A stretch of 64,000 bases of DNA from Streptosporangiaceae bacterium (GCA_025964695.1 JAOPYK010000098.1:108612-172611), one strand, 5' to 3'. Counted from the first letter of the stretch, positions 1-9,292 are shown. Numbers and translations: made by a program. The notes: generated by a model not told the origin, from the sequence alone.

Positions 1-19
1 GCGACCTGGGGTTTCCGGC

Positions 20-43
20 TTTCCCTGGAAGGCTCCAGGGAAA
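20..43. terminator. Inverted repeat, possible terminator
   Basis: A perfect 10-bp inverted repeat (TTTCCCTGGA at 20-29, TCCAGGGAAA at 34-43) with a 4-nt loop. It lies about 120 bp downstream of the minus-strand gene ending at 163 and may end that transcript or one entering from the left. No T-run follows on either strand, so the role is inferred from shape and position. Confidence 0.4.
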
Positions 44-162
44 CCTCAGTGAGGCGTGTGGGTAGTGCAAAGCAGTCAAACCGCTACGTGTTTCCCGGGG
101 TCGGCCGCCCTCGGCGACCATGATCACCTCCTGGCCCGGGAACGGCGTCCTGGGGGACGGCG

Positions 163-369
163 TCAGAGCCAGACGACGTCGTCGTCGGCCCAGAAGTCGA
201 CGAGCTCCTCGGCGGTCCAAGTCTCCTGCGGCTTGTCCGGCACGGAGTGACCCGAGTGCAGCGCCCATGAGTGCACGAAGACGTGGTGGACGAGCCGGGC
301 ATGAGCGTCGTCACCGCTGAAAGTGGCCTGGGGGATGGCCAGGCCACCACTCCATTCGGCATAGGCCAT
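163..369 (-). CDS. Small hypothetical protein
   Basis: A 68-residue acidic protein that I do not recognise. It contains a His- and Trp-rich middle (VHHVFVHSWALHSGH) and an acidic C-terminus (WTAEELVDFWADDDVVWL). The ATG at 369 is chosen because a GGAGG sits 8 nt upstream on the minus strand; a GTG three codons further up is in frame but lacks such spacing. It has no signal peptide or membrane segment. The third-position GC bias fits a real gene. It could also be the surviving end of a longer protein. The 167 bp between it and the next gene show no further coding signal. Confidence 0.5.
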   Translation of the reverse strand: MAYAEWSGGLAIPQATFSGDDAHARLVHHVFVHSWALHSGHSVPDKPQETWTAEELVDFWADDDVVWL

Positions 370-536
370 GATGGCCACCTCCGTCCCGTCGGGCTGTCAG
401 GATCCAACGGCCCGATCGTGACATATCGTTTCGCTGCCGGAGCGATGTTGCAGACCATTGACCGACGAAGATATCGATCGTCACTCACCGTATCCGAGGC
501 CACCGATCGAGTGATGGGCGCCCCCGGATCGGATGG

Positions 537-3014
537 CTAGGAGCAGTGCTGGGCCGGCCCGTAGACGTCCCACAGCTCCCCGAGGAAGAACGAGCCGAAC
601 CGCGCCAGCGCGGCGATGCCGTGCGGACCGGTGGTGCGGAACGTGGTCAGCTGCTGTGCGAAGTCGGCGAGCTCGATGTGCAACGTCCCCGCGCCGACGA
701 TGCGAGCGTGTTCGTCCTGGTCCTCTTCCACGTGCCCTTCCAGCACCCGGTAGAACAGGGTCGAGGTGTCCGGCCAGATGTCGATCGGCATTCCGTGGAA
801 GACGTTCTTCCACCCGGTGAGGGTGCGGGGCTGTTCCGCGTCAGTGAAGTACAACCGGTACTTCATCAGCCGGCGATCCGGCGCGCCCGCGGGCGCGAAC
901 AGATTGAAACAGCCCCGCTCGATTTGACGCCGGCCCCCGTGGCCGGCGGCGTCAATCCATCCCTCGGCCCGGGCGGTGTGCCCGGGTTCGGCCAGGAAGC
1001 GTTCGATATCATCGGCGGTGATCGTCAGCCGGAACGAGAGACGTTCCCGGTCGACGGCCTGCTCTCCGGCCCGCGGATTGCTCACCCCGGCCGTGTAGAA
1101 CCCCTTCATCTCCTCGGTGAACGACAACGACGTGCGCTCCTGATGGTCCGCGGGGTGAGGAGTCCCTGAGTTCCCCGCACTCCCCCGACCCCCGCTCTCC
1201 GAGAAGGAGCCGGCCCCGTGTTCCGGAGCGCACGTCGTGCCGTTCACCGCCCCGCCTGGCGGGTCGAGACGGCGTTGGTCCGGGCTCCCCGGCCCACCCT
1301 CACCTCTCGGCCCGGCCCCCGTGGCGGTCGTCTTCTCGTTCTTGAGAAGCTGTGTGGACATCCGGTCCGCCAGCGCCGCGATGGTGAGCGACGGGTTGGC
1401 CCCCACCGGCCCGGGTAGGGCCGCACCGTCGGCGACGTAGAGCCCGGGGTATCCGTAGATCTCGCCGTACGGGTCGCAGACGCCCTCGCCGGGGTGCCGG
1501 CCCATCGGCGCTCCGCCCAGCGGATGCACGGTGATGACCCGCTTGCGGAACCACATGGGGTTGTCGGCGTACTCGGCGCCCAGCACGTCGCTGATCCGGC
1601 GCATCGTCGCCCGCACCCGTTCGAAATAGGCGTCGCTGGTCTCGGTGGTCCAGTCGACGTCGAGGTTGCCGTGCCGCAGGCTGAGAACGCCGTCCGGGGT
1701 GTCCCGGCCCATCCCGAGCAGTGGCAGGGAACTGATCGACAGCGCTCCGTCGCCGATCATTTCGGAGATCTCCGCCGACAGATTGGTGTCGGGCGCTCCG
1801 GTGATGAACTCACGGAACCGTTCCCACAGGAAGTGCGTCGCCCGGGAGATCTCGTTGGGTACGTCGGCGCCCTCCAGCATCCAGTTGACGAAGTTCGGGA
1901 ACCCCGCGTCCTGGATGTAGGCGCCGCGCCCCGCGCCGGGCACCCCGTCGAGCTCGTCCGGCAACCGGATCGCGCTGGTGATGACCGGCCCCCGGCTGGC
2001 GTCCAGCGCGCGGGTGCGGCTGCGGTCCTTGGCCCGCATCAGGAAGGTGAGCAGGTCGCCGTTGCCGGAGAACCGGGTGCCGAGCGCCTCACTGAGTCCT
2101 GGGAAGTTCTCCCTACTGCGCAGCAGAAGGTACGAGGTGCCGTACGTGCCCGCGGCGAGCACCAGACGGTCACAGGTGAACGTCTGCTTCGCCGGCGTGC
2201 GGTCGGAGTCGTCGGGGTCGTGCCGGACGAAGTCGACCTCGTAACCGCCCTGCGGCCGTGGGCGGATCTCCTGGACCTCGTGCAGGGTGCGCAGGTCGGC
2301 GCCGCGGTGCTTGGCGGCCGACAGATAGGTGTGGTCGAGGCTGTTCTTTGAGCCGTCGTTGCAGCCGAGATCGCACTCACCGCACAACCGGCACGTCTTG
2401 CGCTGCACCCCGTGCAGATCGGGGTAGTCCGCGTTCACGATCGGCAGGCCGATGCCAGGGGTCCCGCCGCGGGAAGGCGCGAAGCTGACCGCGAGCGGCG
2501 GCAGCCGCCAGTCCAGCCCGAGCTCGGCGGCCGCGTCCTGCATGGCATGGGTCTTGGGAGTGTCGGCGTAGGCGGGCTGATCCAGCGGATACGGCGTGAC
2601 GCCGATCATTTCCTCGACCGCGTCGTAGTGCCGATCGAGATCGTCCCGGGTCACCGGCCACGGCTCGTACCCGCCGCCCGGGAGCCGCTGCTCGTTGACG
2701 AACCAGTGCTCGTCCTTACGGAGCAGCACGTTCGCGTAGATCAGCGAGCCGCCGCCCAGGCCGCTGGAGACCACCGAGTCGAAACCGCGGAATCCCCAGA
2801 CGTCGAACATCCCGTACAGGTGCTCGCGCGGGTCCCAGAACGCGCGGCCCATGTCGGAGGGCGAGCGGGGGAAGGTGCCCGGCGGGTAGGTCCGGCCGCG
2901 CTCCAGCAGCACCACCGACAGCCCGGCGTCCGCCAGCCGGTACGCGGAGACGGAACCGCCGAAGCCCGAGCCGATGACCACCACGTCGGCGTGCTCGAAG
3001 GTCTGGTCGGTCAT
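537..3014 (-). CDS. GMC-family FAD oxidoreductase (sterol-oxidase-like) with extra C-terminal domain
   Basis: An 825-residue flavoenzyme of the glucose-methanol-choline family, in the ChoD-type cholesterol oxidase group. The Rossmann FAD motif VVVIGSGFGG is at residues 11-20, SGLGGGSLIYAN at 84-95, a cysteine cluster CRLCGECDLGC at 208-218, and the active-site and FAD-closing region HPLGGAPMG to NPSLTIAALADRM at about 497-552. A Gly/Pro-rich linker (about 560-625) leads to a further domain of about 195 residues that begins FTEEMKGFY and is not part of the GMC fold. The family oxidises alcohol groups of sterols or similar lipids; the substrate here is unknown. The gene starts 2 nt after the stop of the hydrolase at 3017-4117, so the two are almost certainly cotranscribed. 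Homologues in which the GMC part, this middle domain and a hydrolase form one chain are known to me, so this looks like a split version. Confidence 0.85.
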   Translation of the reverse strand: MTDQTFEHADVVVIGSGFGGSVSAYRLADAGLSVVLLERGRTYPPGTFPRSPSDMGRAFWDPREHLYGMFDVWGFRGFDSVVSSGLGGGSLIYANVLLRKDEHWFVNEQRLPGGGYEPWPVTRDDLDRHYDAVEEMIGVTPYPLDQPAYADTPKTHAMQDAAAELGLDWRLPPLAVSFAPSRGGTPGIGLPIVNADYPDLHGVQRKTCRLCGECDLGCNDGSKNSLDHTYLSAAKHRGADLRTLHEVQEIRPRPQGGYEVDFVRHDPDDSDRTPAKQTFTCDRLVLAAGTYGTSYLLLRSRENFPGLSEALGTRFSGNGDLLTFLMRAKDRSRTRALDASRGPVITSAIRLPDELDGVPGAGRGAYIQDAGFPNFVNWMLEGADVPNEISRATHFLWERFREFITGAPDTNLSAEISEMIGDGALSISSLPLLGMGRDTPDGVLSLRHGNLDVDWTTETSDAYFERVRATMRRISDVLGAEYADNPMWFRKRVITVHPLGGAPMGRHPGEGVCDPYGEIYGYPGLYVADGAALPGPVGANPSLTIAALADRMSTQLLKNEKTTATGAGPRGEGGPGSPDQRRLDPPGGAVNGTTCAPEHGAGSFSESGGRGSAGNSGTPHPADHQERTSLSFTEEMKGFYTAGVSNPRAGEQAVDRERLSFRLTITADDIERFLAEPGHTARAEGWIDAAGHGGRRQIERGCFNLFAPAGAPDRRLMKYRLYFTDAEQPRTLTGWKNVFHGMPIDIWPDTSTLFYRVLEGHVEEDQDEHARIVGAGTLHIELADFAQQLTTFRTTGPHGIAALARFGSFFLGELWDVYGPAQHCS

Positions 3015-3016
3015 GC

Positions 3017-4117
3017 TCAGGCCGCCTGTCGCTTGGGGCTGTGCTCGTTGAGGAAGGCCACCATCTTGGGGAAGACGTCGCGGTGCGAATCGATGCCCAT
3101 GAAGGGGTCCACGTGCCCGTATCCGGGCAGGATCTCCAGCTTGTGGCGCCCGGGAGCGACGTCCTCCAGCAGTTGGTGGCAGACGATGTTCGAGTCGGTG
3201 AAGACGTGGTTGCGGTCACCGGTCAGGAACAGGATCGGAGTGGTCACGTCGGCCGCGTTGACCAGGAAGTCGCGGGGCAGCCGCGGATCGGCGGTGTCGT
3301 ACTTCACCACCCGGCCGGCCTCCACCATCTTGTGCAGGTGGCGGTAGTAATGGACTCCGCACGGGCCGCACAGATCGGCCATCCGCTCGTGCGTCACCGG
3401 AGCCAGCGTCTCGTGCGCGAACATCGCGGGCTTGCCGCTGCCCCACATGAAGCTCAGCATGTGGCAGGCGCTGTTACGGCACTCCCGGTGGAACAGCGAC
3501 ACCGCGCCGGCGAACATTCTGCGGCGCGTGAACCAGGGTGCCTCACCGAACCGCGGGTCCAGGACGGGCATCCCGAGCACGTACTCCGAGAGCGTCGGCC
3601 CGAAAACCAGCTTGCGGCGCGCCCAGGGCGCCAGCCGTGGGGTCAGCGCGACGCTGTTGGAGATCACGCTGGTGATGTCGTCGACGGCGCCACCGAACAG
3701 GCTCATCATGAACGACACCGATCCCAGGCAGTGCGCGATGATGTGCACCCGCCGGTCACCGATCACCTCACGCAGCGCCCGCAGGGCGGCCGGGTGATCG
3801 AAGAGGGCGACGTCGTCCATGGTGTAGCGGTGGGTCTCCATGTCGTAGGGGAACCGGTTGCTCATCCGGAAGTCCAGCGCCCATACGTCGGTGAAGCCCT
3901 GATCGAGCAGGAACGACACCAGATTGGTGTGCTCCGGCATGATGAACATGTCCCGGGACAGCGTCAGTCCGTGGATTAGCAGCACGACGTCGTCGCAGTC
4001 GGCGCGATGGAACCGGGTGAGGCTCAGGCCAAGGCCGTCCTCGGTGGCGAACAAACGCTCGGACATCTCGGCATCGGGCACGCCATCGAGCGTGTAGCGC
4101 GGGATCCGGCGTTCCAT
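3017..4117 (-). CDS. Alpha/beta-fold hydrolase with cysteine at the nucleophile position
   Basis: A 366-residue alpha/beta hydrolase. The oxyanion-hole region is VVLLIHGLT (about 44-52). The nucleophile elbow reads AHCLGS (128-133), placing Cys130 where most family members have serine, as in dienelactone hydrolases and PHA synthases. LTGDRNHVF supplies the probable acid and GYGHVDPFMG the histidine near the C-terminus. The ATG is preceded by an AGAGGA ribosome-binding site. It is the first gene of a two-gene operon with the GMC oxidase, so it probably acts on the same lipid or on the product of the oxidase. The start lies about 210 bp from the end of the LAL regulator gene, read in the same direction. 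Confidence 0.8.
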   Translation of the reverse strand: MERRIPRYTLDGVPDAEMSERLFATEDGLGLSLTRFHRADCDDVVLLIHGLTLSRDMFIMPEHTNLVSFLLDQGFTDVWALDFRMSNRFPYDMETHRYTMDDVALFDHPAALRALREVIGDRRVHIIAHCLGSVSFMMSLFGGAVDDITSVISNSVALTPRLAPWARRKLVFGPTLSEYVLGMPVLDPRFGEAPWFTRRRMFAGAVSLFHRECRNSACHMLSFMWGSGKPAMFAHETLAPVTHERMADLCGPCGVHYYRHLHKMVEAGRVVKYDTADPRLPRDFLVNAADVTTPILFLTGDRNHVFTDSNIVCHQLLEDVAPGRHKLEILPGYGHVDPFMGIDSHRDVFPKMVAFLNEHSPKRQAA

Positions 4118-4227
4118 CTGTCTGTCCTCTCGGGAGCGTGCGTCAACTATGCGAGCTGAGGGGACCGCCTGACATCCGGGTAAACCCTGACTTGTCGCTT
4201 AGACCGTGGTGACAGGCCGGACGGTTT

Positions 4228-4302
4228 CCTCAGTGGTGGCACATTCCTCAGTGGTGGCGCCCCAGGGCGAGCCTCAGTGGTGGCGCATTCCTCAGTCGTG
4301 GC
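4228..4302. repeat. Intergenic direct repeats, CCTCAGTGGTGGC x4
   Basis: Four copies of a 13-bp element (CCTCAGTGGTGGC, the last with one change) start at 4228, 4246, 4272 and 4290. Spacings are 18, 26 and 18 bp, so the array is a duplicated pair with a 44-bp higher-order period. It fills the gap between the LAL regulator stop (4329) and the hydrolase start (4117), so it would lie in the 5' region of the hydrolase-oxidase operon. Confidence 0.85.
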
Positions 4303-4328
4303 GCGGACGTGATCTGGCCGGCCTCGGG

Positions 4329-7214
4329 TCACTCGTCGCCGGGGACGTCGTCCGCGGTGAGCGCCTTCACCAGATTGACCCGGGAGCCGACCCCGAGCTT
4401 GGCGAACACATGGGAGAGATGGGTCTCCACGGTCCGGATGCTGAGCACGAGTTTCTCGGCGATCTGCTGGTTGGTGTAGCCCTCGACGACGAGCGTGGCC
4501 ACCTCCTGCTCCCGGCGGGACAGCCCGTGCGAACCGTTGCCCCGGCCTCGCCCGCCCTTGCCGGGGACCCGTACCCCGAGGCGGCGCTGCTCGCGGACCG
4601 CGACCGCGTACAGGGTGTGCGCCCCGCACTCCTGGAAGCCCTCGGCGGCCGCCCGCAACGCGTCGAGTGCCCCGCCGCGGTCACCGATCTCGGCCAGGGC
4701 GATGCCCGCGCAGAGCCGGGCGCGGCCGAGGTCGAGCCGCTGGTCGATGGTGACGAAGGCCTCGGCGGCCGCCTGGGCGTGCTTGGCGGCGGTGGCCGGA
4801 TCCGAGCCGCGCAGCGCATGCGCGCGGGACATCCGCATCAGCCCCACATTGCTCGGCAGACCAGGGTGGCCGATTTTGGCGGCGCGGTCCGCCCAGACCG
4901 CCGCGTCGGCGGCCCGGCCACGAGCGGCCTCGACCTGCGCCATGATCTCGCAGCACGACAGCAGGCTGCTCGGGTCGAGCAACGACGACTCGAAGTCGCC
5001 ACAGGCCTCCAGCGCCGCGTCAGTGCCCTCGTCCAACCGGCCGGCGTTGATCAGTGCCACCGCCCGTGCGTACCGTGTCTGGGCGCCGCCCCATTCGCCG
5101 AGTCCACCGCTCCGGACGGCCTGCTCGCCCAGGCTTATGGAGGCGTCGTGGTCACCGGACCATCCGGCGATCAGGCTCTGCGCCGAAAGTGCCATGGCCA
5201 GCGCCTGACCTGAGTGCAGGAGCCTGGCCAGCTCCGCTGCCTCCTCGGCCGTGGCCGCCGCCTCCGCGAGCCGGCCGAGCATGGCGTACGCCCTCGCCTG
5301 GCCGGACAGCATGGAGGTCACGATGTAGCTCTGGCCGGTCGCCCGCGCGATCCCCAGCACCCGGTCGAACCGCTTGAGCGCGCTGTCGTAGCGGCCCATG
5401 AACAGTTCGGTGAAGCACAAGAAGGTGATGGCGTCCATCCAGTCGGCGACGTGCTCGTCGGGAGCGGCGTCGAACAGCCGGTCGGCCGCCTCCAAATAGC
5501 GGACGGCCTCGGGAATGCGACCCGCCGCCCAGGCGGGCATGACCCGCAGGGCCGCGACCGCGAGGGGCAGTGACGGCTCCCAGCCCTCGGCGTCGTCCGG
5601 CACCATGTCGAGCACCGCCTGGGCGGCCCTGATGTCGTTGCGCCAGAGGCTCTCGGCGACCAGTCGCAGCCGGAGCAGCACCGCTGCCGCCGATCGCGGA
5701 TCGGGCATCTGGCGCAGCTCGGCGAGCACCAGCGCCCGGCTCTCCTGCGGTCGGTCCAGCAGCCGCTCGATCATCGCGCAGAACCGTACAGCCCGGGCCC
5801 TTCGGTCATGGTCACCCGCGGGGAGCAGCCGCAGGGCCCGGTGGGCGGTCTCCCGCCCGTCGAGCAGCAGTCCGCTGACCGTCTGCAGCCGGGCCAGCTC
5901 CAGCAGCAGTCCGAGCTGAGCCTCGGCTTCGCTCTCGGGCACCAGCCGCAGTGCCGCCTTCAGCCAGTGCGTGGCGGTGGCTGGAGCCTGCGCGGCGACG
6001 GCGCGGGCAGCGTTGGTCAGGGTGGTGATGGCCGCGCGGTCACCGAAGCGGCCCGACTGTTCCACATGACGGGCGCGTACGGTCGCGGGGGCGCCGACCT
6101 CGGCCAGGTGCGTGGCGATCCGCCCGTGCACGCCCAGCCGCCAGCCTGCCGCGGCGGAGCTGTAGGCGGCATGCCGGACCAACGGATGCCGGAACCTGAA
6201 CCGGCCCGCGGTCGCCGCGCGTACCACATCGCGTGCAGCCATCTCGTCGAGCGCCGCCAGCGCCTGGTCCTCCGACACTTCCGCGGCCACCGCCACCAGC
6301 GCGGGCTCGAACTCGTCCGCGGTCACCGCCGCGGCCTGGGCGACCAGCAACGTGGCGGAGGACATGCCGGTGAGTTCCATCTGCAGGGCGGCCCGGACGG
6401 CCGGGGGCAGCTCGCTCTCGTCCTCGCCCACCGTCGCGGGCTTCGCCGCTCCGCCCATCCGGGCGAGCGCTTCCAGATAGAAGGGATTGCCGCCGCTGGC
6501 CTCGTAGAGTTCCTTGCACTGTGCCCGGCTCACCTGCGGGCCGAGGAACTGCTGTACCTCGATCTGGCTGAGCGGGTTCACCATGATCCGGCGGCCGTGC
6601 GCGGCTGCGGTATCCACCAGGGTGGCCAGCCGGGGCGCAGCCTGCGCGGGCCGGTAGGCGGCGGCGACCAGCACCCGGCCGGCCGGAGGGTGCCGGATCA
6701 GATGGTCGAGCAGTTCGATGGAGCTGTCGTCGGCCCAGTGCACGTCGTCCAGGATCAGCGCCAGCCCGGACGGCGCGGCCAGCCGGTCGAGCAACTGGCG
6801 AAACGCCCGGTAGAGCTTGTAGCGGTCGAGCCCGGTAAGGCCCGGGCCGGGACCGTCGGCCGGACCGCTGGACAGGGAGGGGAACACGGACCCGAGCAGT
6901 CCGATCAGCACCTCACCGAGGTCGCCGGGGAGGTTGTCCTCCAGATGGTCGTCGAGCGCGTCGACGATGACGCCGAACGGTATCTGCTGCTCGAACTCCG
7001 CGGCACGGCCCCAGAGGGTGACGAGTTTCCGCCGGTCGGCCTCGGCGGCCAGCTCTGCCAGCAGCCGGGTCTTGCCGGCACCCGGATCTCCGACCAGGCC
7101 GAGGAACCGGAACGTTCCGTCCGCCGCACCGTCGAGTGCCTCCCCGACGCTGCGCAGGGCGTCATGGCGCCCGATCAGCGGGGGATTACCGTTCGGACGG
7201 CCATCCATGCCCAC
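4329..7214 (-). CDS. LAL-type LuxR family regulator (AAA ATPase plus HTH)
   Basis: A 961-residue large ATP-binding regulator of the LuxR family. The N-terminal ATPase carries Walker A GDPGAGKT (about 42-49) and a Walker B-like LALILDDVHWADDS (about 165-178). A long helical, TPR-like central region follows, then a C-terminal LuxR helix-turn-helix (LSRREQEVATLVVEGYTNQQIAEKL, then TVETHLSHVFAKLGV). LAL proteins are nucleotide-dependent transcription activators, often pathway-specific. It lies directly upstream of, and in the same direction as, the hydrolase/GMC oxidase pair, so that operon is a likely target. No binding site could be identified. It is full length for the family. Confidence 0.9.
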   Translation of the reverse strand: MGMDGRPNGNPPLIGRHDALRSVGEALDGAADGTFRFLGLVGDPGAGKTRLLAELAAEADRRKLVTLWGRAAEFEQQIPFGVIVDALDDHLEDNLPGDLGEVLIGLLGSVFPSLSSGPADGPGPGLTGLDRYKLYRAFRQLLDRLAAPSGLALILDDVHWADDSSIELLDHLIRHPPAGRVLVAAAYRPAQAAPRLATLVDTAAAHGRRIMVNPLSQIEVQQFLGPQVSRAQCKELYEASGGNPFYLEALARMGGAAKPATVGEDESELPPAVRAALQMELTGMSSATLLVAQAAAVTADEFEPALVAVAAEVSEDQALAALDEMAARDVVRAATAGRFRFRHPLVRHAAYSSAAAGWRLGVHGRIATHLAEVGAPATVRARHVEQSGRFGDRAAITTLTNAARAVAAQAPATATHWLKAALRLVPESEAEAQLGLLLELARLQTVSGLLLDGRETAHRALRLLPAGDHDRRARAVRFCAMIERLLDRPQESRALVLAELRQMPDPRSAAAVLLRLRLVAESLWRNDIRAAQAVLDMVPDDAEGWEPSLPLAVAALRVMPAWAAGRIPEAVRYLEAADRLFDAAPDEHVADWMDAITFLCFTELFMGRYDSALKRFDRVLGIARATGQSYIVTSMLSGQARAYAMLGRLAEAAATAEEAAELARLLHSGQALAMALSAQSLIAGWSGDHDASISLGEQAVRSGGLGEWGGAQTRYARAVALINAGRLDEGTDAALEACGDFESSLLDPSSLLSCCEIMAQVEAARGRAADAAVWADRAAKIGHPGLPSNVGLMRMSRAHALRGSDPATAAKHAQAAAEAFVTIDQRLDLGRARLCAGIALAEIGDRGGALDALRAAAEGFQECGAHTLYAVAVREQRRLGVRVPGKGGRGRGNGSHGLSRREQEVATLVVEGYTNQQIAEKLVLSIRTVETHLSHVFAKLGVGSRVNLVKALTADDVPGDE

Positions 7215-7371
7215 ACCCCACAGAGATGCGCGGCCGACAGTCAGTTCCGTGTCGCGCTCAGTTCAAAGGTCTGCCGGGATCACTTTACAGATCTGCTGTG
7301 GCACCCGCTCGTCCCCTTGGACGTCTGGGCCTGAAGTGACATATGTGTGGGTCCGGCTCGCCACGGAAATC

Positions 7372-7866
7372 TCACCACGGCGCCCGTACGACTCGCGCGC
7401 AGGCCTGCGGGGCACCGGATCCGCAGCCCGGAAATGTCAATGCCAATCGATAGCTTGTTCTATATCGGTGACCGGCTCTCTCATCCGGAGTGAACAACAT
7501 GGACTCTGTGACCACGCTTGTTTCGGGATCCCCGCGGAGATCTCCTGGCTGCTGGTGGCGTTGCCGGCGACCACCCTGGCGATCCTCGTCGGCGATGAAC
7601 TCACCCACCCGCACCGCAGGCCCGCTGTGATGCCGCGCCTCACGGCGGCGTACCAGCTCCGCGACGGCGGCCAGCTCGCACGACTGCGCCCAGGAGGTCA
7701 GCCGCCGCCACGCCACCATCACCTCCACCAGTTCCGTATCGGAGAGCGCACCCACCTCCAGGGCGTTCAGGGCGGCGGCCATTCCCGGACCCGGAACACC
7801 TTCCGGAACCACGGGGCCCGGAATCACCGCACCGAATTCCACCGCCGCCACGGCCACTCTCAACAT
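7372..7866 (-). pseudogene. Truncated DUF222 (HNH endonuclease-type) remnant
   Basis: The first 93 or so codons (about 7585-7866) resemble the N-terminus of actinobacterial DUF222 proteins, which normally carry a C-terminal HNH nuclease (ELVEVMVAWRRLTSWAQSCELAAVAELVRRREA). After GEFIADE the sequence becomes unlike the family in every frame and ends within about 70 codons, where an intact member would have several hundred more residues and an HNH motif. I read it as a 3'-deleted gene. Many actinomycete genomes carry numerous DUF222 copies and fragments. No transposase or terminal repeat is seen beside it. Confidence 0.6.
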
Positions 7867-7959
7867 CCCCCTGGAAGCCTGGCGGACCTGAAATAGGAGT
7901 TACTCCTGTCTGACGGATCAGGTTCTTGCGATTCTCGGTGGCCCAATTGCCCTGGCCTG

Positions 7960-9039
7960 TCATGGCCGGGTCAGCAGGTGATGGCGGTGCCGCCAGGCGA
8001 GGTCGAGGACGGCGGCTCCGGCGGGCTGCATGGATTCGGTGCCGTCGACAAGGGGCTCGATGACGTCACTCTGGAAGGGCACGTCGCGGATGACCCGTCC
8101 CTCCGCGTTGACGCTGACCAGGTCGTGGAAGGTCTCGTCGAACAGATCGGCGTCGAAGACCGCCACGGTGAGGAGGTCGACGGCGAGGGTGAGCGGGTCC
8201 ACTCCCAGCCCCAGCACATGGACCTGGAGGCGCCCGGACACCAGAGCCGTACCGAGGGCCGTGGCGAAGTCCCACTGGTCGAAGGCCAGGTCGTCGTACT
8301 CCTCGTCGCCGCCGAGAAGCTCTTCGTTGAACTCGCGGACCATGCAGCGCCAGAGGTCGAGGTCGTCACGTTCGCTCGCCGACGACAACGGCTGGAAGAC
8401 CCCGACCGGGATGACCTGCAAGAGTCCTCCCGCGTGTGCGACCTTCGCGGGGTCTCGCCGGTGCAGCAGGAAACGCGGGTCGCCGGCGGCCCGGCGGAGG
8501 GTCAGCGTGGTGATCGCCGGCCGGGCCGGGCGGCGGGTGAAGTCCAGCGGGTCACCGACCAGGTCCCGCAATGGGGTGCCGTGTCCCGCCGCGAGCTCAT
8601 GGGCGACCGCCTCGCCGACGTCGAGCCCGTCGAAGTACCGTGCCGGGCCCATTCGCAGCTCCGCTCGGGGGCCGCGGAGGTCGGCGCCGAGCAGGCCGTA
8701 GCAGGGCCGGTTCTCGAAGACGGCGGGTGGTGCCAGCTCACCGAGCGCCTCGGCGTAGGTGCGGAAGCGCCGGCCGTCCGGGCGTACGGGTCGTACGCCC
8801 TCTGAAGCGCTCTCGGCGCCGGTCACCGCCGGTGGTGGCGGATCGTTCCGCCAGGTCAGCTCGACCGTGTCGAGGGGCAGCGGCCCGGCGGGAAGCCACT
8901 CCGGCCGACACAGGAGAGAGGTTGATCCGACCCGGGCGACCTCTGGGTACAGCCGCCCGGCGACCCGCCCGAGTTCGTGCCGACGCCCGCCCAGCAGACC
9001 GCGTACCCGCCGCCACTCCTCGACCGTCACCCATGCCAC
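7960..9039 (-). CDS. Nudix-like hypothetical protein
   Basis: A 359-residue soluble protein I cannot name. The clearest feature is REFNEELLG in the second half, preceded about 22 residues earlier by the glycine of PVGVFQPL; this resembles the end of a Nudix box (REUxEExGU), but the first conserved glutamate is not in its normal place. The N-terminal half (starting TVEEWRRVRGLLGGRR) is unlike a standard Nudix hydrolase, so this is either a divergent Nudix domain with an N-terminal extension or a regulator derived from one. The start is GTG at 9039. The region upstream is a tandem-repeat array. Confidence 0.65.
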   Translation of the reverse strand: MAWVTVEEWRRVRGLLGGRRHELGRVAGRLYPEVARVGSTSLLCRPEWLPAGPLPLDTVELTWRNDPPPPAVTGAESASEGVRPVRPDGRRFRTYAEALGELAPPAVFENRPCYGLLGADLRGPRAELRMGPARYFDGLDVGEAVAHELAAGHGTPLRDLVGDPLDFTRRPARPAITTLTLRRAAGDPRFLLHRRDPAKVAHAGGLLQVIPVGVFQPLSSASERDDLDLWRCMVREFNEELLGGDEEYDDLAFDQWDFATALGTALVSGRLQVHVLGLGVDPLTLAVDLLTVAVFDADLFDETFHDLVSVNAEGRVIRDVPFQSDVIEPLVDGTESMQPAGAAVLDLAWRHRHHLLTRP

Positions 9040-9055
9040 CCTGCCACGCTTCGTC

Positions 9056-9270
9056 GCACGCGGTCATGTCACGCGGTCATGTCACGCGGTCATGTCACGC
9101 GGGTCATGTCACGCGGGTCATGTCACGCGGGTCATGTCACGCGGCCCTGTCACGCATCATGTCACGCGGCCCTGCCGCAGTTCGTGTACGCGGTCATGTC
9201 ACGCGGCCATCTCACGCGGTCATGCAGCGCTTCATGCCACGCTTCATGCCGCGCGGCCCTGCCGTGCGGT
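9056..9270. repeat. Tandem repeat array, 13-14 bp unit
   Basis: The gap between the Nudix-like gene (start 9039) and the transporter stop (9293) consists of degenerate tandem copies of a 13-14 bp unit, GTCACGCGG(G)TCAT. The first seven or so copies are nearly perfect and later copies drift to GTCACGCGGCCCT and GCGCTTCATGCCAC. It could give an alternative reading of the Nudix-like start region or serve as a protein-binding array; no function is evident. Confidence 0.9.
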
Positions 9271-9292
9271 GATGTCCTGCTCCATGCCTTCG

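Noticed and set aside
9056..9270. CRISPR array
   Set aside because: Repeats are directly tandem with no unique spacers, and no cas genes are near. The same applies to the arrays at 16229, 18227 and 63136.
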